Shown: positions 10,650 to 19,341 of the stretch, one piece after another
Position numbering within the stretch: position 1 is the first letter of the stretch
Layout of the letters: each line of letters opens with the position of its first letter
Assembly: GCF_003946085.1 (NCBI RefSeq)
Contig: NZ_RHOB01000009.1
Location: forward strand, 1-64,000
Source of the DNA: Levilactobacillus angrenensis
GTDB lineage: Bacteria > Bacillota > Bacilli > Lactobacillales > Lactobacillaceae
DNA: 64,000 nucleotides
Direction: 5' to 3'
Notes under the pieces: generated by a model
What the model was told of the DNA's origin: nothing
Database searches by the model: none
The model's input: the letters and a program-made list of their open reading frames with translations, nothing else
Made by a program: the position numbers and the translations under genes

Positions 10650-11456
10650 TTATTCTGTTTGGTTATCTGCCGGGCCATCCCCCGGCGTCATCGTCATCCG
10701 CGCCGACCAAGACTGCATCTGATCCAAGAAACGCTTGGACTTGGGATGCACACCAATTTGGCTATCGTAAATTTCATCCATCAACTGGCGCATGGCGTGT
10801 TCCGTTTGCGGCTTGACGTTGATCGAATGAACGCGGTCTAAATCGAGCACTGAGAACTGGCGCAGGTAATAAATCGTGCGTTGGGCCAGGTGCAAGCGCC
10901 GTGGATCCATTTGCCAATGCTGCTGACACAACAGGCCCCCGTAACTTTCCGAGTAGTCAAACGGCAAGTCGGTACGCCCACAGATGGCACAGCCCTGCAA
11001 CTGCGGGGCAACGCCAAAGGCTGGCATCAATTGAATCTCCACGATGTTGGTCACGATGGCCGCATTCACGCCGTCATCAATCAGCGTCAGTGCCCGCTGC
11101 ACCCGATGATACCAATCCGGTAGCGGCTGGCTGTCCGGAAAGGCCTGGTCGACCAGACTCATGATATAAGTCGCGTAGGCGTTTTTGAAAATGTCCGCGC
11201 TGATATTTTGAAATTGACTGGTCTCCCTGGCTGTGCGGATATACGACAGGCCGTCGTCGGCGATATCGCCAACGTAACTCCCCACCGTGAATGGCAAGAT
11301 GTCCGCCACCATCTTAAACCCCTTTTTCTTGGCACCACGGACCAGAAACATTTTCTTACCGAATTCCGCGGTCAGAAACTTGATCAAGAAATCCCGTTCA
11401 GCGTAATCTCGCCGAAAAAGGAGGATGCCGTGAAAATCCGTTACGTTCCGTGCCAC
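10650..11456 (-). CDS. recO: DNA repair protein RecO
   Basis: Recombination mediator that, with RecR/RecF, loads RecA on SSB-coated gaps. 268 aa. The N-terminal OB fold includes DFHGILLFRRDYAERDFLIKFLT. The C-terminal part has a zinc-ligand-like CAICGRTDLPF followed by a CxxH pair (LLCQQH). The start is GTG with GGGGG 8 nt upstream. It is last in the yqeY-phoH-ybeY-dgkA-era-recO run, the order seen across Firmicutes. Confidence 0.93.
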   Translation of the reverse strand: MARNVTDFHGILLFRRDYAERDFLIKFLTAEFGKKMFLVRGAKKKGFKMVADILPFTVGSYVGDIADDGLSYIRTARETSQFQNISADIFKNAYATYIMSLVDQAFPDSQPLPDWYHRVQRALTLIDDGVNAAIVTNIVEIQLMPAFGVAPQLQGCAICGRTDLPFDYSESYGGLLCQQHWQMDPRRLHLAQRTIYYLRQFSVLDLDRVHSINVKPQTEHAMRQLMDEIYDSQIGVHPKSKRFLDQMQSWSARMTMTPGDGPADNQTE

Positions 11457-11479
11457 GATTCATCCCCCACTTTCATTTT

Positions 11480-12385
11480 TTATAAATCGTCCTTGCGGTA
11501 CCCGTAGGATTTCAACAAGCTGGCCTTATCGCGCCAGTTGGGTTGGACCTTGACCCACAGTTGTAGGTAAACTTTACTTCCCAACAAATGTTCAATGTCT
11601 TGACGGGCCATGGTCCCAATCTTCTTGAGCATGCTACCGCCCTTACCGATCATGATTCCCTTTTGCGTCGGCCGTTCCACGATGATGGTGGCTTCGATGT
11701 GCACGTGGTCTTCGTCTTTTTGCTTCATACTTTCGATTTCCACGGCCACTGAATGCGGCACTTCTTCTCGCGTTAACATGAAGATCTTTTCCCGAATCAA
11801 CTCACTGACCACGAATCGTTCCGGATGATCGGTGACCTGGTCTTCAGGGTAGTACTGAGGGCCGTGCGGCATTTCGGCGACTAACCCACTCAACAGTTCG
11901 TCGACGTTATTGCCTTCGAGGGCTGAAATTGGGTAGACCGCTTTCCAGGGCAAAGCCGTTTGGTACTGTTCCATCACGGGTAAGAGGTCGTCTGGTTTGA
12001 CCTGATCGATCTTATTGATCAACAGGTAAACGGGGGCCTTGATGCCCTTTAAGCGGTCGATGATAAAGTTATCGCCGGCGCCCCGCTTTTCAGCGGCATT
12101 GACCATGAACAACACAGCATCGACTTCATTTAAGGCGGACATGGCCGATTGGACCATGTAGTCGCCTAATTTACTCTTGGGCTTGTGGACCCCGGGCGTA
12201 TCGATGAAGACGATTTGGGCCTCATCGGTGGTGTAGATCCCCTGAATCTTGTTCCGAGTCGTTTGGGCCGTATTCGACATGATCGCGATTTTTTGGCCAA
12301 TCACCCGGTTTAAAAAGGTCGATTTCCCCACGTTGGGACGGCCGACGATGGCCACGAATCCTGATTTATAATTTGGATTATCCAT
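11480..12385 (-). CDS. era: GTPase Era
   Basis: Essential GTPase that binds 16S rRNA near its 3' end during 30S assembly. 301 aa. The G domain has G1 GRPNVGKST, the switch TAQTTRNK, G3 DTPG and G4 NKID. The C-terminal KH domain contains GMLKKIG after IMIGKGG. The ATG has GGAGG 6 nt upstream. It lies 23 nt before recO in the same transcript. Confidence 0.97.
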   Translation of the reverse strand: MDNPNYKSGFVAIVGRPNVGKSTFLNRVIGQKIAIMSNTAQTTRNKIQGIYTTDEAQIVFIDTPGVHKPKSKLGDYMVQSAMSALNEVDAVLFMVNAAEKRGAGDNFIIDRLKGIKAPVYLLINKIDQVKPDDLLPVMEQYQTALPWKAVYPISALEGNNVDELLSGLVAEMPHGPQYYPEDQVTDHPERFVVSELIREKIFMLTREEVPHSVAVEIESMKQKDEDHVHIEATIIVERPTQKGIMIGKGGSMLKKIGTMARQDIEHLLGSKVYLQLWVKVQPNWRDKASLLKSYGYRKDDL

Positions 12386-12394
12386 ATTTTCCTC

Positions 12395-12799
12395 CTAGAA
12401 CCAGCGCATGAACGCCGGTAACATCACTAACGCGCCCACGATGACGGCAAAAATCGCGGCCATCAAGACGCCACCAGCGGCGACATCCTTGGCCCGCTTC
12501 GCCAGGTCATGGTAATGTTGCCCCACGACCAAATCGACGACGGCCTCCACGATGGTATTCAAAGTCTCGGCGATCAAGACCAGGAAAATGGCCAAGACCA
12601 GCCACAGCCATTCGTTGAGCGTCAACCGGAGAATCAGCCCGGCAATGACCGCCAGACTGCCCACCGCCAAGTGCTTGCGAAAATTGCGCTCATAGTGAAA
12701 GAGCGCTCGCAGACCATCCCACGCGTGGCCGAGCGATTGGCTAAAGGCGCGATTCTTGCTGGTTTGCTGTGGTTGCTTACCGCTTGAGGCCATAGGCAT
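12395..12799 (-). CDS. dgkA: Undecaprenol/diacylglycerol kinase, DgkA family
   Basis: Integral-membrane lipid kinase of about 134 aa that in Gram-positives phosphorylates undecaprenol, feeding cell-wall carrier lipid. It has three transmembrane segments (residues about 45-60, 65-83, 112-130) and the family motif AETLNTIVEAVVDL with catalytic and Mg-binding Glu/Asn. The start overlaps ybeY by 23 nt with a poor RBS; the second ATG, two codons later, is equally possible. Confidence 0.9.
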   Translation of the reverse strand: MPMASSGKQPQQTSKNRAFSQSLGHAWDGLRALFHYERNFRKHLAVGSLAVIAGLILRLTLNEWLWLVLAIFLVLIAETLNTIVEAVVDLVVGQHYHDLAKRAKDVAAGGVLMAAIFAVIVGALVMLPAFMRWF

Positions 12800-13265
12800 C
12801 TAAAATGTCGGCCTGGAGCTTGAACATGACCTTTTCGTCTGCTGGCTCCATGTGGTCGTAGCCGTTTAAGTGCAAGAAACCGTGGACCACAAGGAAGCCC
12901 AGCTCCCGTTCGTAGGAGTGGCCCAGGTATTCGGCTTGTTCTTCAACCTTATCCATAGAGACGAAAATGTCCCCGATGTTTTCAGGAATCTCAGCGGCCA
13001 TTTCTTCGTCCATGACCAGTGGAAAATCGTCGTCGGCATCTTCGCCGTCTTCAATCGCAAAACTGATGACGTCGGTAGCCCGATCAACCCCGCGGTACTG
13101 CTTATTGATCCGGTGAATGTCTTCGTTGTTCATCAACGTCACAGACATTTCCGTATTTTCGGCTAGCTTCAGGTATTTGCCGGCGTATTCCAAGACGTCC
13201 TTGATCATGTCAACGTGCTTGGCAGGAACGCCATCTTTGGTTTTATCGTAAATCTCTAAGTCCAT
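12777..13265 (-). CDS. ybeY: Endoribonuclease YbeY (rRNA maturation)
   Basis: Zinc-dependent RNase implicated in 16S rRNA 3' processing and ribosome quality control. 162 aa. The metal-binding signature HGFLHLNGYDH (H-x3-H-x5-H) is complete near residue 130, and RATDVISFAIED is typical. The ATG overlaps the phoH stop in TAATG, which implies translational coupling. Confidence 0.95.
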   Translation of the reverse strand: MDLEIYDKTKDGVPAKHVDMIKDVLEYAGKYLKLAENTEMSVTLMNNEDIHRINKQYRGVDRATDVISFAIEDGEDADDDFPLVMDEEMAAEIPENIGDIFVSMDKVEEQAEYLGHSYERELGFLVVHGFLHLNGYDHMEPADEKVMFKLQADILDAYGLKR

Positions 13266-14251
13266 TATTTCTTAGCTCCATTTGGTTTAGTATCGTTGGC
13301 TTCATAGGCGTTAATGATCCGGGCGACGACTGGGTGCCGGACCACATCCTCTGAACTGAACGTGACAAAGTTGATGTGCGACACGTTTTGCAAGATGTGT
13401 TGGGCCTGAATCAGCCCTGATTTGGCGTTGTTCGGCAGGTCAATTTGTGAGATGTCCCCATTGACGATCATCTTTGAGCCAAAGCCCAGCCGCGTCAAGA
13501 ACATCTTCATCTGCATGTTGGTCGTGTTTTGTGCTTCATCCAAAATGACGAAGGCCGATTCCAGCGTCCGCCCCCGCATGTAGGCCAACGGCGCAATTTC
13601 AATCACACCACGGTCCATTAACCGGGTCGTATGTTCTGCCCCTAAAATGGCGTATAAGGCGTCATAGATTGGGCGCAAATACGGGTCGACCTTTTCCTTT
13701 AAGTCCCCGGGTAAGAAGCCTAAACTTTCCCCAGCTTCCACGGCCGGCCGGGTGATGATCAATTTTTCCACATCCCCATGCTTCAAAGCGGCCACGGCCA
13801 TAACCACAGCCAGGTAGGTTTTCCCCGTCCCGGCTGGGCCAATCCCAAAGGTGATATCGTTGTGCTTGATGGAATCAATATATTGGCGTTGCCCAAAGTT
13901 CTTGACCCGCACCGGACGACCCTTGGCGTCGTTGATTAATTTTTCGGTGTAGAAATCCTCGAAGTACGTGAGCGTGCCGCGGTTGGCCATCTTCATCGCA
14001 CTGATGACGTCAGCGCTATTTAACTTGATGCCTTTGGCCAACAGGTCACTCATGTTGCGTAAGATAGCCAGCGTTTGGTTCACGGCTTCAGCCGCACCGG
14101 AGACTTTGATTGAATTGCCAAAGGGCTTGATCACAACGTTTTGACCCTCTTCCAGGATGGTGACAAACTGATCCTGCGTCCCCAACAGACCAACTTCGTC
14201 CTCAGGGCGTTCCAAGATATATTCTTTTTCAATCGTTGCGTTCTCAGTCAA
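13265..14251 (-). CDS. phoH: PhoH-family ATPase
   Basis: P-loop ATPase related to the C-terminal part of RNA helicases, probably acting in RNA metabolism since it is fused in operon with ybeY and era. 328 aa. An N-terminal KH-like segment (residues 30-75) is followed by Walker A GPAGTGKT and Walker B VILDEAQNTT. The start codon is TTG at 14251, with AAGGAG 9 nt upstream; no ATG with a better site is nearby. Confidence 0.93.
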   Translation of the reverse strand: MTENATIEKEYILERPEDEVGLLGTQDQFVTILEEGQNVVIKPFGNSIKVSGAAEAVNQTLAILRNMSDLLAKGIKLNSADVISAMKMANRGTLTYFEDFYTEKLINDAKGRPVRVKNFGQRQYIDSIKHNDITFGIGPAGTGKTYLAVVMAVAALKHGDVEKLIITRPAVEAGESLGFLPGDLKEKVDPYLRPIYDALYAILGAEHTTRLMDRGVIEIAPLAYMRGRTLESAFVILDEAQNTTNMQMKMFLTRLGFGSKMIVNGDISQIDLPNNAKSGLIQAQHILQNVSHINFVTFSSEDVVRHPVVARIINAYEANDTKPNGAKK

Positions 14252-14461
14252 ATACGGTGGCTCCTTTATGTTTAAATTTTTAGGTCACGCGGGCTGCACG
14301 GTGGCGGTTCGACCGCCGATGCCGCACAGACCTCTAATACTCAAATTTTAGCATACCACCGGGGATTGTAAAAGGATTCAGCGTGAAAAGTCTGGCGGAT
14401 GAGAATTGCCTAAGTTTTTCCCGATAATATCTCGTGCGTGAACCCGCTAAAATTGCGGTGT

Positions 14462-14494
14462 AAAAAAAGCTTGGGCAGTTTTGTCCAAACTTTT
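14462..14494 (-). terminator. yqeY terminator
   Basis: AAGTTTGG and CCAAGCTT arms around a 10-nt loop are followed by T7 on the minus strand. It lies between yqeY and phoH, so phoH downstream probably has its own promoter or depends on readthrough. Confidence 0.8.
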
Positions 14495-14540
14495 CTGGTG
14501 TACTCATTTTTAAATGGCCGAAGCCTGCGACAACAGACGG

Positions 14541-14987
14541 TTACTTGTTTAATTGGGCCTTGACCGTCTGATTGACGATAGCGCCATCGGCTTTGCCCTT
14601 CACTTGGGGCATGACCACACCCATGACCTTACCGAAGTCACCCATGCCACTAGCGGACACCTTAGCGATGCTGTCAGCGACGATTTTAGCAATTTCATCT
14701 TCACTCAATTGCTTAGGCGCATACTTTTCCACGATGGCGATTTCAGCCTTAACACCTGCCACCAAGTCATCACGGTTGCCCTTGGCAAATTCCGCCATGG
14801 ATTCCTTACGTTGCTTCAATTCACGGGAAACGACCGTCAGCTCTTCATCAGCCGTTAAATCATGGCCTTGCTTGACCTTTTCGTTCGTCAAAGCCGCCTT
14901 CATCATCCGAATCACGTTCAGGGAAAGCTTGTCGTGGGCCTTCATGGCCGTCTTTAAATCAGTGTTGAGTTGGGTTTCTAAACTCAT
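14541..14987 (-). CDS. yqeY: GatB/YqeY domain protein
   Basis: 148-aa stand-alone YqeY domain, homologous to the tRNA-binding tail of the GatB amidotransferase subunit; its free function is not settled. MSLETQLNTDLKTAMKAHDK, VIRMMKAALTNEKV and the C-terminal GDFGKVMGVVMPQVKGKADG are characteristic. The ATG has AGGAGG upstream. In many Firmicutes rpsU precedes it; here rpsU is 2 kb away, beyond a plus-strand gene and a MITE. Confidence 0.92.
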   Translation of the reverse strand: MSLETQLNTDLKTAMKAHDKLSLNVIRMMKAALTNEKVKQGHDLTADEELTVVSRELKQRKESMAEFAKGNRDDLVAGVKAEIAIVEKYAPKQLSEDEIAKIVADSIAKVSASGMGDFGKVMGVVMPQVKGKADGAIVNQTVKAQLNK

Positions 14988-15259
14988 GTCATTTCCTCCT
15001 AAAAATTATGGTTACTATTTAGTGTACACCTGATTGTCGCTAGCGTCAGGTATTCTGGGCGAAAAAATGACCACTGGTAATGAGACGCACGTTCGTTCAT
15101 TAAAAGCTGGTTTGAATAGGCCACCGACTACCGTGAAGAGTAGTGCTGGTGCCAATTCAGTCAAAAGTAGCCGTCACCGATTTAGCCGGTAGAGGCTTCT
15201 CAATTGTTTTCCCCCACAAATTGCGGTAGCCTATCCCTAATACAGAAAGGAAGGTTACT

Positions 15260-16285
15260 ATGACAGATATGCGGGCAATTGGTTTTACCCAAAACTTACC
15301 GATTACGGACGAACACAGTCTGTTTACATTTTTTGCGCCTAAACCCACCCCGACTGGCCACGATATCTTGGTCAAGGTCGTGGCTACCTCGGTGAATCCG
15401 GTCGATACGGCCGTCCGGCGCGGGACGCGGGAAAAATTACCCCGACCTAAAGTGATCGGCTTTGACGCCTATGGCATCGTGGATGCAGTGGGCGATGCCG
15501 TGAGTCTGTTTCATCCAGGCGACCGGGTGTGGTACGCCGGATCCTTCAAACGGCCGGGAACGGACAGTGAATATCACCTGGTCGATGAGCGAATCGTCGG
15601 CCCAGCACCGCAATCGCTAAAGCCGGCCCAGGCCGCCGCCATGCCCCTCACGTCGTTGACTGCCTGGGAAGCGTTATTTGAACAGCTGCACCTGAGCATC
15701 GACACCCCGAAAGCTAACGCCGGCAAGTCCATCTTGATCATCAATGGTGCCGGTGGCGTCGGGTCCATGGCAACACAGTTGGCGCACTTGGCCGGACTGA
15801 CCGTTATCGCCACGGCTTCTCGTCCTGAAACGGTCGCCTGGACGCAAGCGCATGGTGCCGACATGGTGGTCAATCACCGCCAAGACTTGGTGCCCCAGGT
15901 CCAAGCATTGGGCTATCCGACCGTGGACTACATCCTGGAATTAAGCAATCTCAATCAACACTGGCCGGAAATCGTCTCATTGATCCGCCCGAGCGGGGCC
16001 ATCGTTTCCATTACTGGCAGTGACACCCCGATTGATCTGCGGGCCTTGAAACAAAAGCGGGCGACCTTCGCCTGGGAATGGATGTTCACCAAGTCGCTCT
16101 TCGGCACCCCCGACATGATCACCCAACACGACATCTTGACGCGGATCTCCCAACTGGTCGACGCTGGCAAGCTTGTCACGATGCTAACCAAGACCTTCAC
16201 GCCTATCAACGCCGCCAATCTGCGTGCCGCTCATGAATTAGTCGAGTCCAACCGGATGATCGGTAAGGTCGTCTTAACTGACTGA
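15260..16285 (+). CDS. Zinc-independent quinone oxidoreductase-like MDR protein
   Basis: NAD(P)H-dependent oxidoreductase of the medium-chain dehydrogenase/reductase superfamily, 341 aa. The N-terminal GroES-like domain (residues 25-130) lacks the catalytic-zinc GHE motif. The Rossmann domain has IINGAGGVGSMATQLAHLAG near residue 160 and TASRPETVAWTQAHGAD after it. It belongs to the subgroup usually annotated zinc-binding alcohol dehydrogenase family or NADPH:quinone reductase; the substrate is unknown. The ATG has AAGGAAGG upstream. The TGA stop lies within the end of the MITE-like repeat starting near 16282. Confidence 0.9.
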   Translation: MTDMRAIGFTQNLPITDEHSLFTFFAPKPTPTGHDILVKVVATSVNPVDTAVRRGTREKLPRPKVIGFDAYGIVDAVGDAVSLFHPGDRVWYAGSFKRPGTDSEYHLVDERIVGPAPQSLKPAQAAAMPLTSLTAWEALFEQLHLSIDTPKANAGKSILIINGAGGVGSMATQLAHLAGLTVIATASRPETVAWTQAHGADMVVNHRQDLVPQVQALGYPTVDYILELSNLNQHWPEIVSLIRPSGAIVSITGSDTPIDLRALKQKRATFAWEWMFTKSLFGTPDMITQHDILTRISQLVDAGKLVTMLTKTFTPINAANLRAAHELVESNRMIGKVVLTD

Positions 16286-16916
16286 AGGTTGAAAGATAAA
16301 TACCAGCTAGAAGCACTGTCACCACACGACTGATGACGTAAAAATTAGTTGTTTATAGCATCCTAGTAAGGACTGGCCGCCTACCGTCCGCCAACTATGG
16401 GTTGGAACGCGGTGGGTGGACCGGACCGAGCCAGAAAAGCGGTCTCGGCCTCGCTTTGAGCCGATGGCCCACGTCTCAAAGACGCCAGTTGCCTAAACGG
16501 CATGAACCGCGCCGCTAAGGCAACTCCCACGGCTGAATCCATAGTTGGCGGACTCTCGGCTACAAAAGTGCGTACCAGTAACAAGCGGCTTAGCCCCAGA
16601 TAGCGGCTGATCTAGCGACTAGTCTCTAACACAGTGTTGCTGATAATCGCCAACCTCGCCGGAGGCAGCCAGGGTGGAGCCAGCTGTGTCGACGGTGTTG
16701 GCTGAGGTTTTGTCTCAGCCTACAGCGTGGGACGACTTTGGAGACTTGCGGTTTCGGCAAGGCTTTCAAGCGAACCGGAAGACCGCTCCTCAGGCTGGAG
16801 GTGTTCCCCATAGCAGGCGGAACCCTGGCTGACGCAGGCCCTGGTTTTGCTAGTTCTGGTGGGCAAAACGCTGTCGCTCCGGGAACCAAGACATTAATTC
16901 AGCTTTCAACCTTTAG
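16282..16916 (+). mobile_element. MITE-like element R2, 635 bp, terminal inverted repeats
   Basis: Bounded by CTGAAGGTTGAAAG (16282-16295) and CTTTCAACCTTTAG (16903-16916), a 14-bp inverted repeat with one mismatch. It carries no conserved open frame. Its whole length is matched in reverse orientation at 36133-36774, and parts of it recur at six other places. Internal hairpins include GGCTGAG/CTCAGCC with a loop that varies between copies. TTAACT occurs just outside both ends (16274-16279 and 16917-16922), a possible target duplication. It probably needs a transposase from elsewhere. Confidence 0.75.
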
Positions 16917-16947
16917 TTAACTAACGAACCATCAGTTTAATTCAGCC

Positions 16948-16977
16948 AAAAAACTGGGCAGCCGACCCAGTTTTTTT
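16948..16977 (+). terminator. Plus-strand terminator after the MITE
   Basis: AAACTGGG and CCCAGTTT arms with a 7-nt loop, then T7. It would end the oxidoreductase transcript after it reads through the element; it can also act on the minus strand. Confidence 0.75.
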
Positions 16978-16984
16978 CTGGTAA

Positions 16985-17020
16985 ACAAAAACCCCAGAAC
17001 AAATAATGTCCTGAGGTCTT
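16985..17020 (-). terminator. rpsU terminator
   Basis: CCTCAGGAC and GTTCTGGGG arms (with G-T pairs) are followed by TTTTTG on the minus strand, about 25 nt past the rpsU stop. Confidence 0.75.
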
Positions 17021-17042
17021 TGAGTTAAATGCAAAAAGAGGT

Positions 17043-17231
17043 TTAGTAACGCTTCTTCTTGGCTTTACGCTTACGCGCAGCTTCTGATTTTAACTTTTTC
17101 TTCACACTTGGTTTTTCGTAAAATTCACGCTTACGGTATTCTTGTAAAGTACCGCTACGGGAAACCGTACGTTTGAAGCGCCGAAGAGCGTCGTCAAAAG
17201 ACTCGTTTTTGCGAACGACTGTCTTTGCCAT
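17043..17231 (-). CDS. rpsU: 30S ribosomal protein bS21
   Basis: Small basic ribosomal protein of 62 aa near the 3' end of 16S r[23 protein letters not shown] and the Lys/Arg-rich tail [10 protein letters not shown] are standard. The ATG at 17231 is chosen because GGAGGGAGGG lies just upstream; an 18-residue in-frame extension has no such site. It has its own promoter and terminator, so it is monocistronic here, divergent from the regulator gene at 17412. Confidence 0.97.
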   Translation of the reverse strand: MAKTVVRKNESFDDALRRFKRTVSRSGTLQEYRKREFYEKPSVKKKLKSEAARKRKAKKKRY

Positions 17232-17305
17232 ATAAAATTCCCTCCCTCCGAGCACAAGTAATAACGTCGGTTGGAATCTCTCCACCGGCGTAACGGTTCT
17301 TAACT

Positions 17306-17334
17306 ATTATACATAATCACCCAAACGGCGTCAA
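17306..17334 (-). promoter_or_regulatory. rpsU promoter
   Basis: Minus-strand TTGACG (17329-17334), 17-bp spacer, TATAAT (17306-17311). One of the best consensus matches in the window. Confidence 0.88.
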
Positions 17335-17352
17335 TAACACAAGCAAATAAAT

Positions 17353-17381
17353 TTGAACCGTTTTATCTCTCGGGGTACACT
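17353..17381 (+). promoter_or_regulatory. Promoter of the PEP synthase/PPDK regulator gene
   Basis: Plus-strand TTGAAC (17353-17358), 17-bp spacer, TACACT (17376-17381), about 30 nt before the start codon; divergent from the rpsU promoter 19 bp away. Confidence 0.7.
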
Positions 17382-17411
17382 AGAGGAAAACATTAGAGGA
17401 GTTGCTCGCCC

Positions 17412-18239
17412 ATGCAGCAAGTTACAATTTTCGTAATTTCCGATTCATCTGGTGAAACCGCCCTCACCGTTGCGCAGACGGCAGTTTCCCAGTATCCCGC
17501 GATTCAGGCCAGTTATCAGCGCTTTCCCTTTATCCAAACCGACTCGATTTTAGATGGTATTTTGAACCTGGCCAAGAAGCAACGGGCCATGATTTTCCAC
17601 ACGTTAGTGAGCCCCAAATTAAGTCAACGCGTCCGTGAATTTGCGGATAAAAATTTATTACATCATTTTGATTGTATTCAACCCGCCATGGCCGTCATGC
17701 ATCAGGCAACCGGTTTGGAACCTGAAGGTGTGCCCGGTTTGGTCCACAACTTAAACGACACTTATTTCGACCGCATCGCCGCTATGGAGTTCGCGGTGAC
17801 CTATGATGATGGCAAAGACCCTGCCGGCCTGTTAAAGGCGGACATCGTCATTTTGGGCGTCTCACGGACGTCTAAGACCCCGTTGTCCCTATTCTTAGCT
17901 AATCGTAATCTACGCGTCGCCAATTTACCATTGTCGCCCAAGACGCAACTGCCCGATGAGCTCTGGCAAGTCGACCCTAAGCGTATCTTTGGCCTGACCA
18001 ACAAGCCCGACATTCTCCGCAAGATTCGTCAAGAACGGATGATCTCTTACGGCTTGCCCGCCGACAGTGCTTACTCCGATACGAAAAAGATTACCGAGGA
18101 ATTGGACTACGCACAAAAGCTCTACAAAAAGATTGGCTGCCTGGTCATCGACGTGTCTAACAAGTCGATTGAAGAGACCGCGACGCTAATTATGGAGAGT
18201 GTGGACTATGATTTGATTCCGCATCCCCTTGCCGACTAA
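17412..18239 (+). CDS. Pyruvate,phosphate dikinase / PEP synthase regulatory protein
   Basis: Bifunctional ADP-dependent kinase / Pi-dependent pyrophosphorylase of the DUF299 (PpsR/YqfL) family, which switches PPDK or PEP synthase by threonine phosphorylation. 275 aa, normal length. VTIFVISDSSGETA opens the protein, and the P-loop-like GVSRTSKTPLSLFLA is near residue 146. RBS is a weak GAGG ahead of the ATG. No PPDK or PEP synthase gene is in this window, so the target lies elsewhere. A strong terminator follows directly. Confidence 0.93.
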   Translation: MQQVTIFVISDSSGETALTVAQTAVSQYPAIQASYQRFPFIQTDSILDGILNLAKKQRAMIFHTLVSPKLSQRVREFADKNLLHHFDCIQPAMAVMHQATGLEPEGVPGLVHNLNDTYFDRIAAMEFAVTYDDGKDPAGLLKADIVILGVSRTSKTPLSLFLANRNLRVANLPLSPKTQLPDELWQVDPKRIFGLTNKPDILRKIRQERMISYGLPADSAYSDTKKITEELDYAQKLYKKIGCLVIDVSNKSIEETATLIMESVDYDLIPHPLAD

Positions 18240-18251
18240 TAGTGAACTAGT

Positions 18252-18301
18252 AAAAAGGTGATTTTCTGACAGCCAGTGGCTGCTGGAAAATCACCTTTTT
18301 C
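18252..18301 (+). terminator. Bidirectional terminator after the regulator gene
   Basis: A 15-bp stem AAAAAGGTGATTTTC with its complement, ending in T5. It can also stop minus-strand transcripts coming from nfo. Confidence 0.88.
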
Positions 18302-18411
18302 GTGCGTAACAATTCCTATAGTCTACACTGACCGCCTAACGTATCGACTTGCCAGAAGTCGTGTCGGCAATATCGACTGCAAATCCTTAGCTGGCACAAG
18401 CATTCAACGAA

Positions 18412-19341
18412 TTAACGCGTCAAAAACTCCGTAAACGACTTGCCCGCCAGCGCATCCGCCTCCAACTCTGGATTGAACTGTTGGTGTTTGAGCATGGCCA
18501 CTTCATAACCGTGGGGGTTAACGCCGTGCTTGCGGTCGGGCCCAATCAACGGCGTTTCCATGATTTTGGGCACCGTTGCTAGTTGGGGATGGTGGGCCAC
18601 CTTATTCAAGACGTCAAAGCCCAGTGTGCCATAGCCAATATTGGTGTGTCGGTCCTTGTGACTGCCCTGCGGATTTTTAGAATCATTTAGGTGAATGACC
18701 TTGAGCTTGTCCAGGCCAATTACGTGGTCGAATTCAGCCAAGACGCCGTCAAAATCCGTGGCGATCGCATAACCCGCATCACTGGTATGACACGTGTCAA
18801 AGCACACGGACAGCCGGTCGTTATGGGCCGTGGCTGCCATGATTGCTGCCAACTCCTCAAAGTTACGGCCAACTTCGGTTCCCTTACCCGCCATGGTCTC
18901 CAACGCGATTTGGACCGGTTCATCCGCGGCGGCTAGAATTTCATCCAAGCCCTGAGCAATCTGGGCAATGGCGGCCTCTGGTCCAGCCCCCACGTGAGCG
19001 CCCGGATGTAAGACGATTTGCGTTGCCCCCAGCGCAGCGGCTCGCTGCACCTCGGCCGTCAAGAATTCGACCGCAAACGCGTAATTCTGTGGCTTGGTCG
19101 TGTTGCCCAAATTGACCACGTACGGCGCGTGGACCACGACGGCCCGTTGGTCATGGTCTGCCATGTAGGCCTTCCCCGCAGCAATATTCAACTCATCAAT
19201 GGGTTTACGCCGCGTATTTTGCGGCGCGCCCGTGTAGACCATAAACACATTTTCATCGTAGCTAGCGGCTTCTTTCGCCGACCCCAGGAGCATGTCTTTG
19301 CCCTTCATGCTGACGTGAGACCCAATTAAAAATTCTGTCAT
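18412..19341 (-). CDS. nfo: Endonuclease IV (AP endonuclease)
   Basis: Zinc-dependent apurinic/apyrimidinic endonuclease of base-excision repair, TIM-barrel fold, 309 aa. Metal-ligand motifs are in order: [38 protein letters not shown] and [22 protein letters not shown]. The ATG overlaps the stop of the preceding teichoic-acid gene as ATGA, so this DNA-repair enzyme is translationally coupled to envelope genes. Confidence 0.97.
   Translation of the reverse strand: MTEFLIGSHVSMKGKDMLLGSAKEAASYDENVFMVYTGAPQNTRRKPIDELNIAAGKAYMADHDQRAVVVHAPYVVNLGNTTKPQNYAFAVEFLTAEVQRAAALGATQIVLHPGAHVGAGPEAAIAQIAQGLDEILAAADEPVQIALETMAGKGTEVGRNFEELAAIMAATAHNDRLSVCFDTCHTSDAGYAIATDFDGVLAEFDHVIGLDKLKVIHLNDSKNPQGSHKDRHTNIGYGTLGFDVLNKVAHHPQLATVPKIMETPLIGPDRKHGVNPHGYEVAMLKHQQFNPELEADALAGKSFTEFLTR

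Noticed and set aside
16381-16889. Several 60-90 codon frames inside the MITE-like element
   Set aside because: Frames in the reverse copy at 36133-36774 are on different strands and do not match, so they are not a transposase or other conserved protein.
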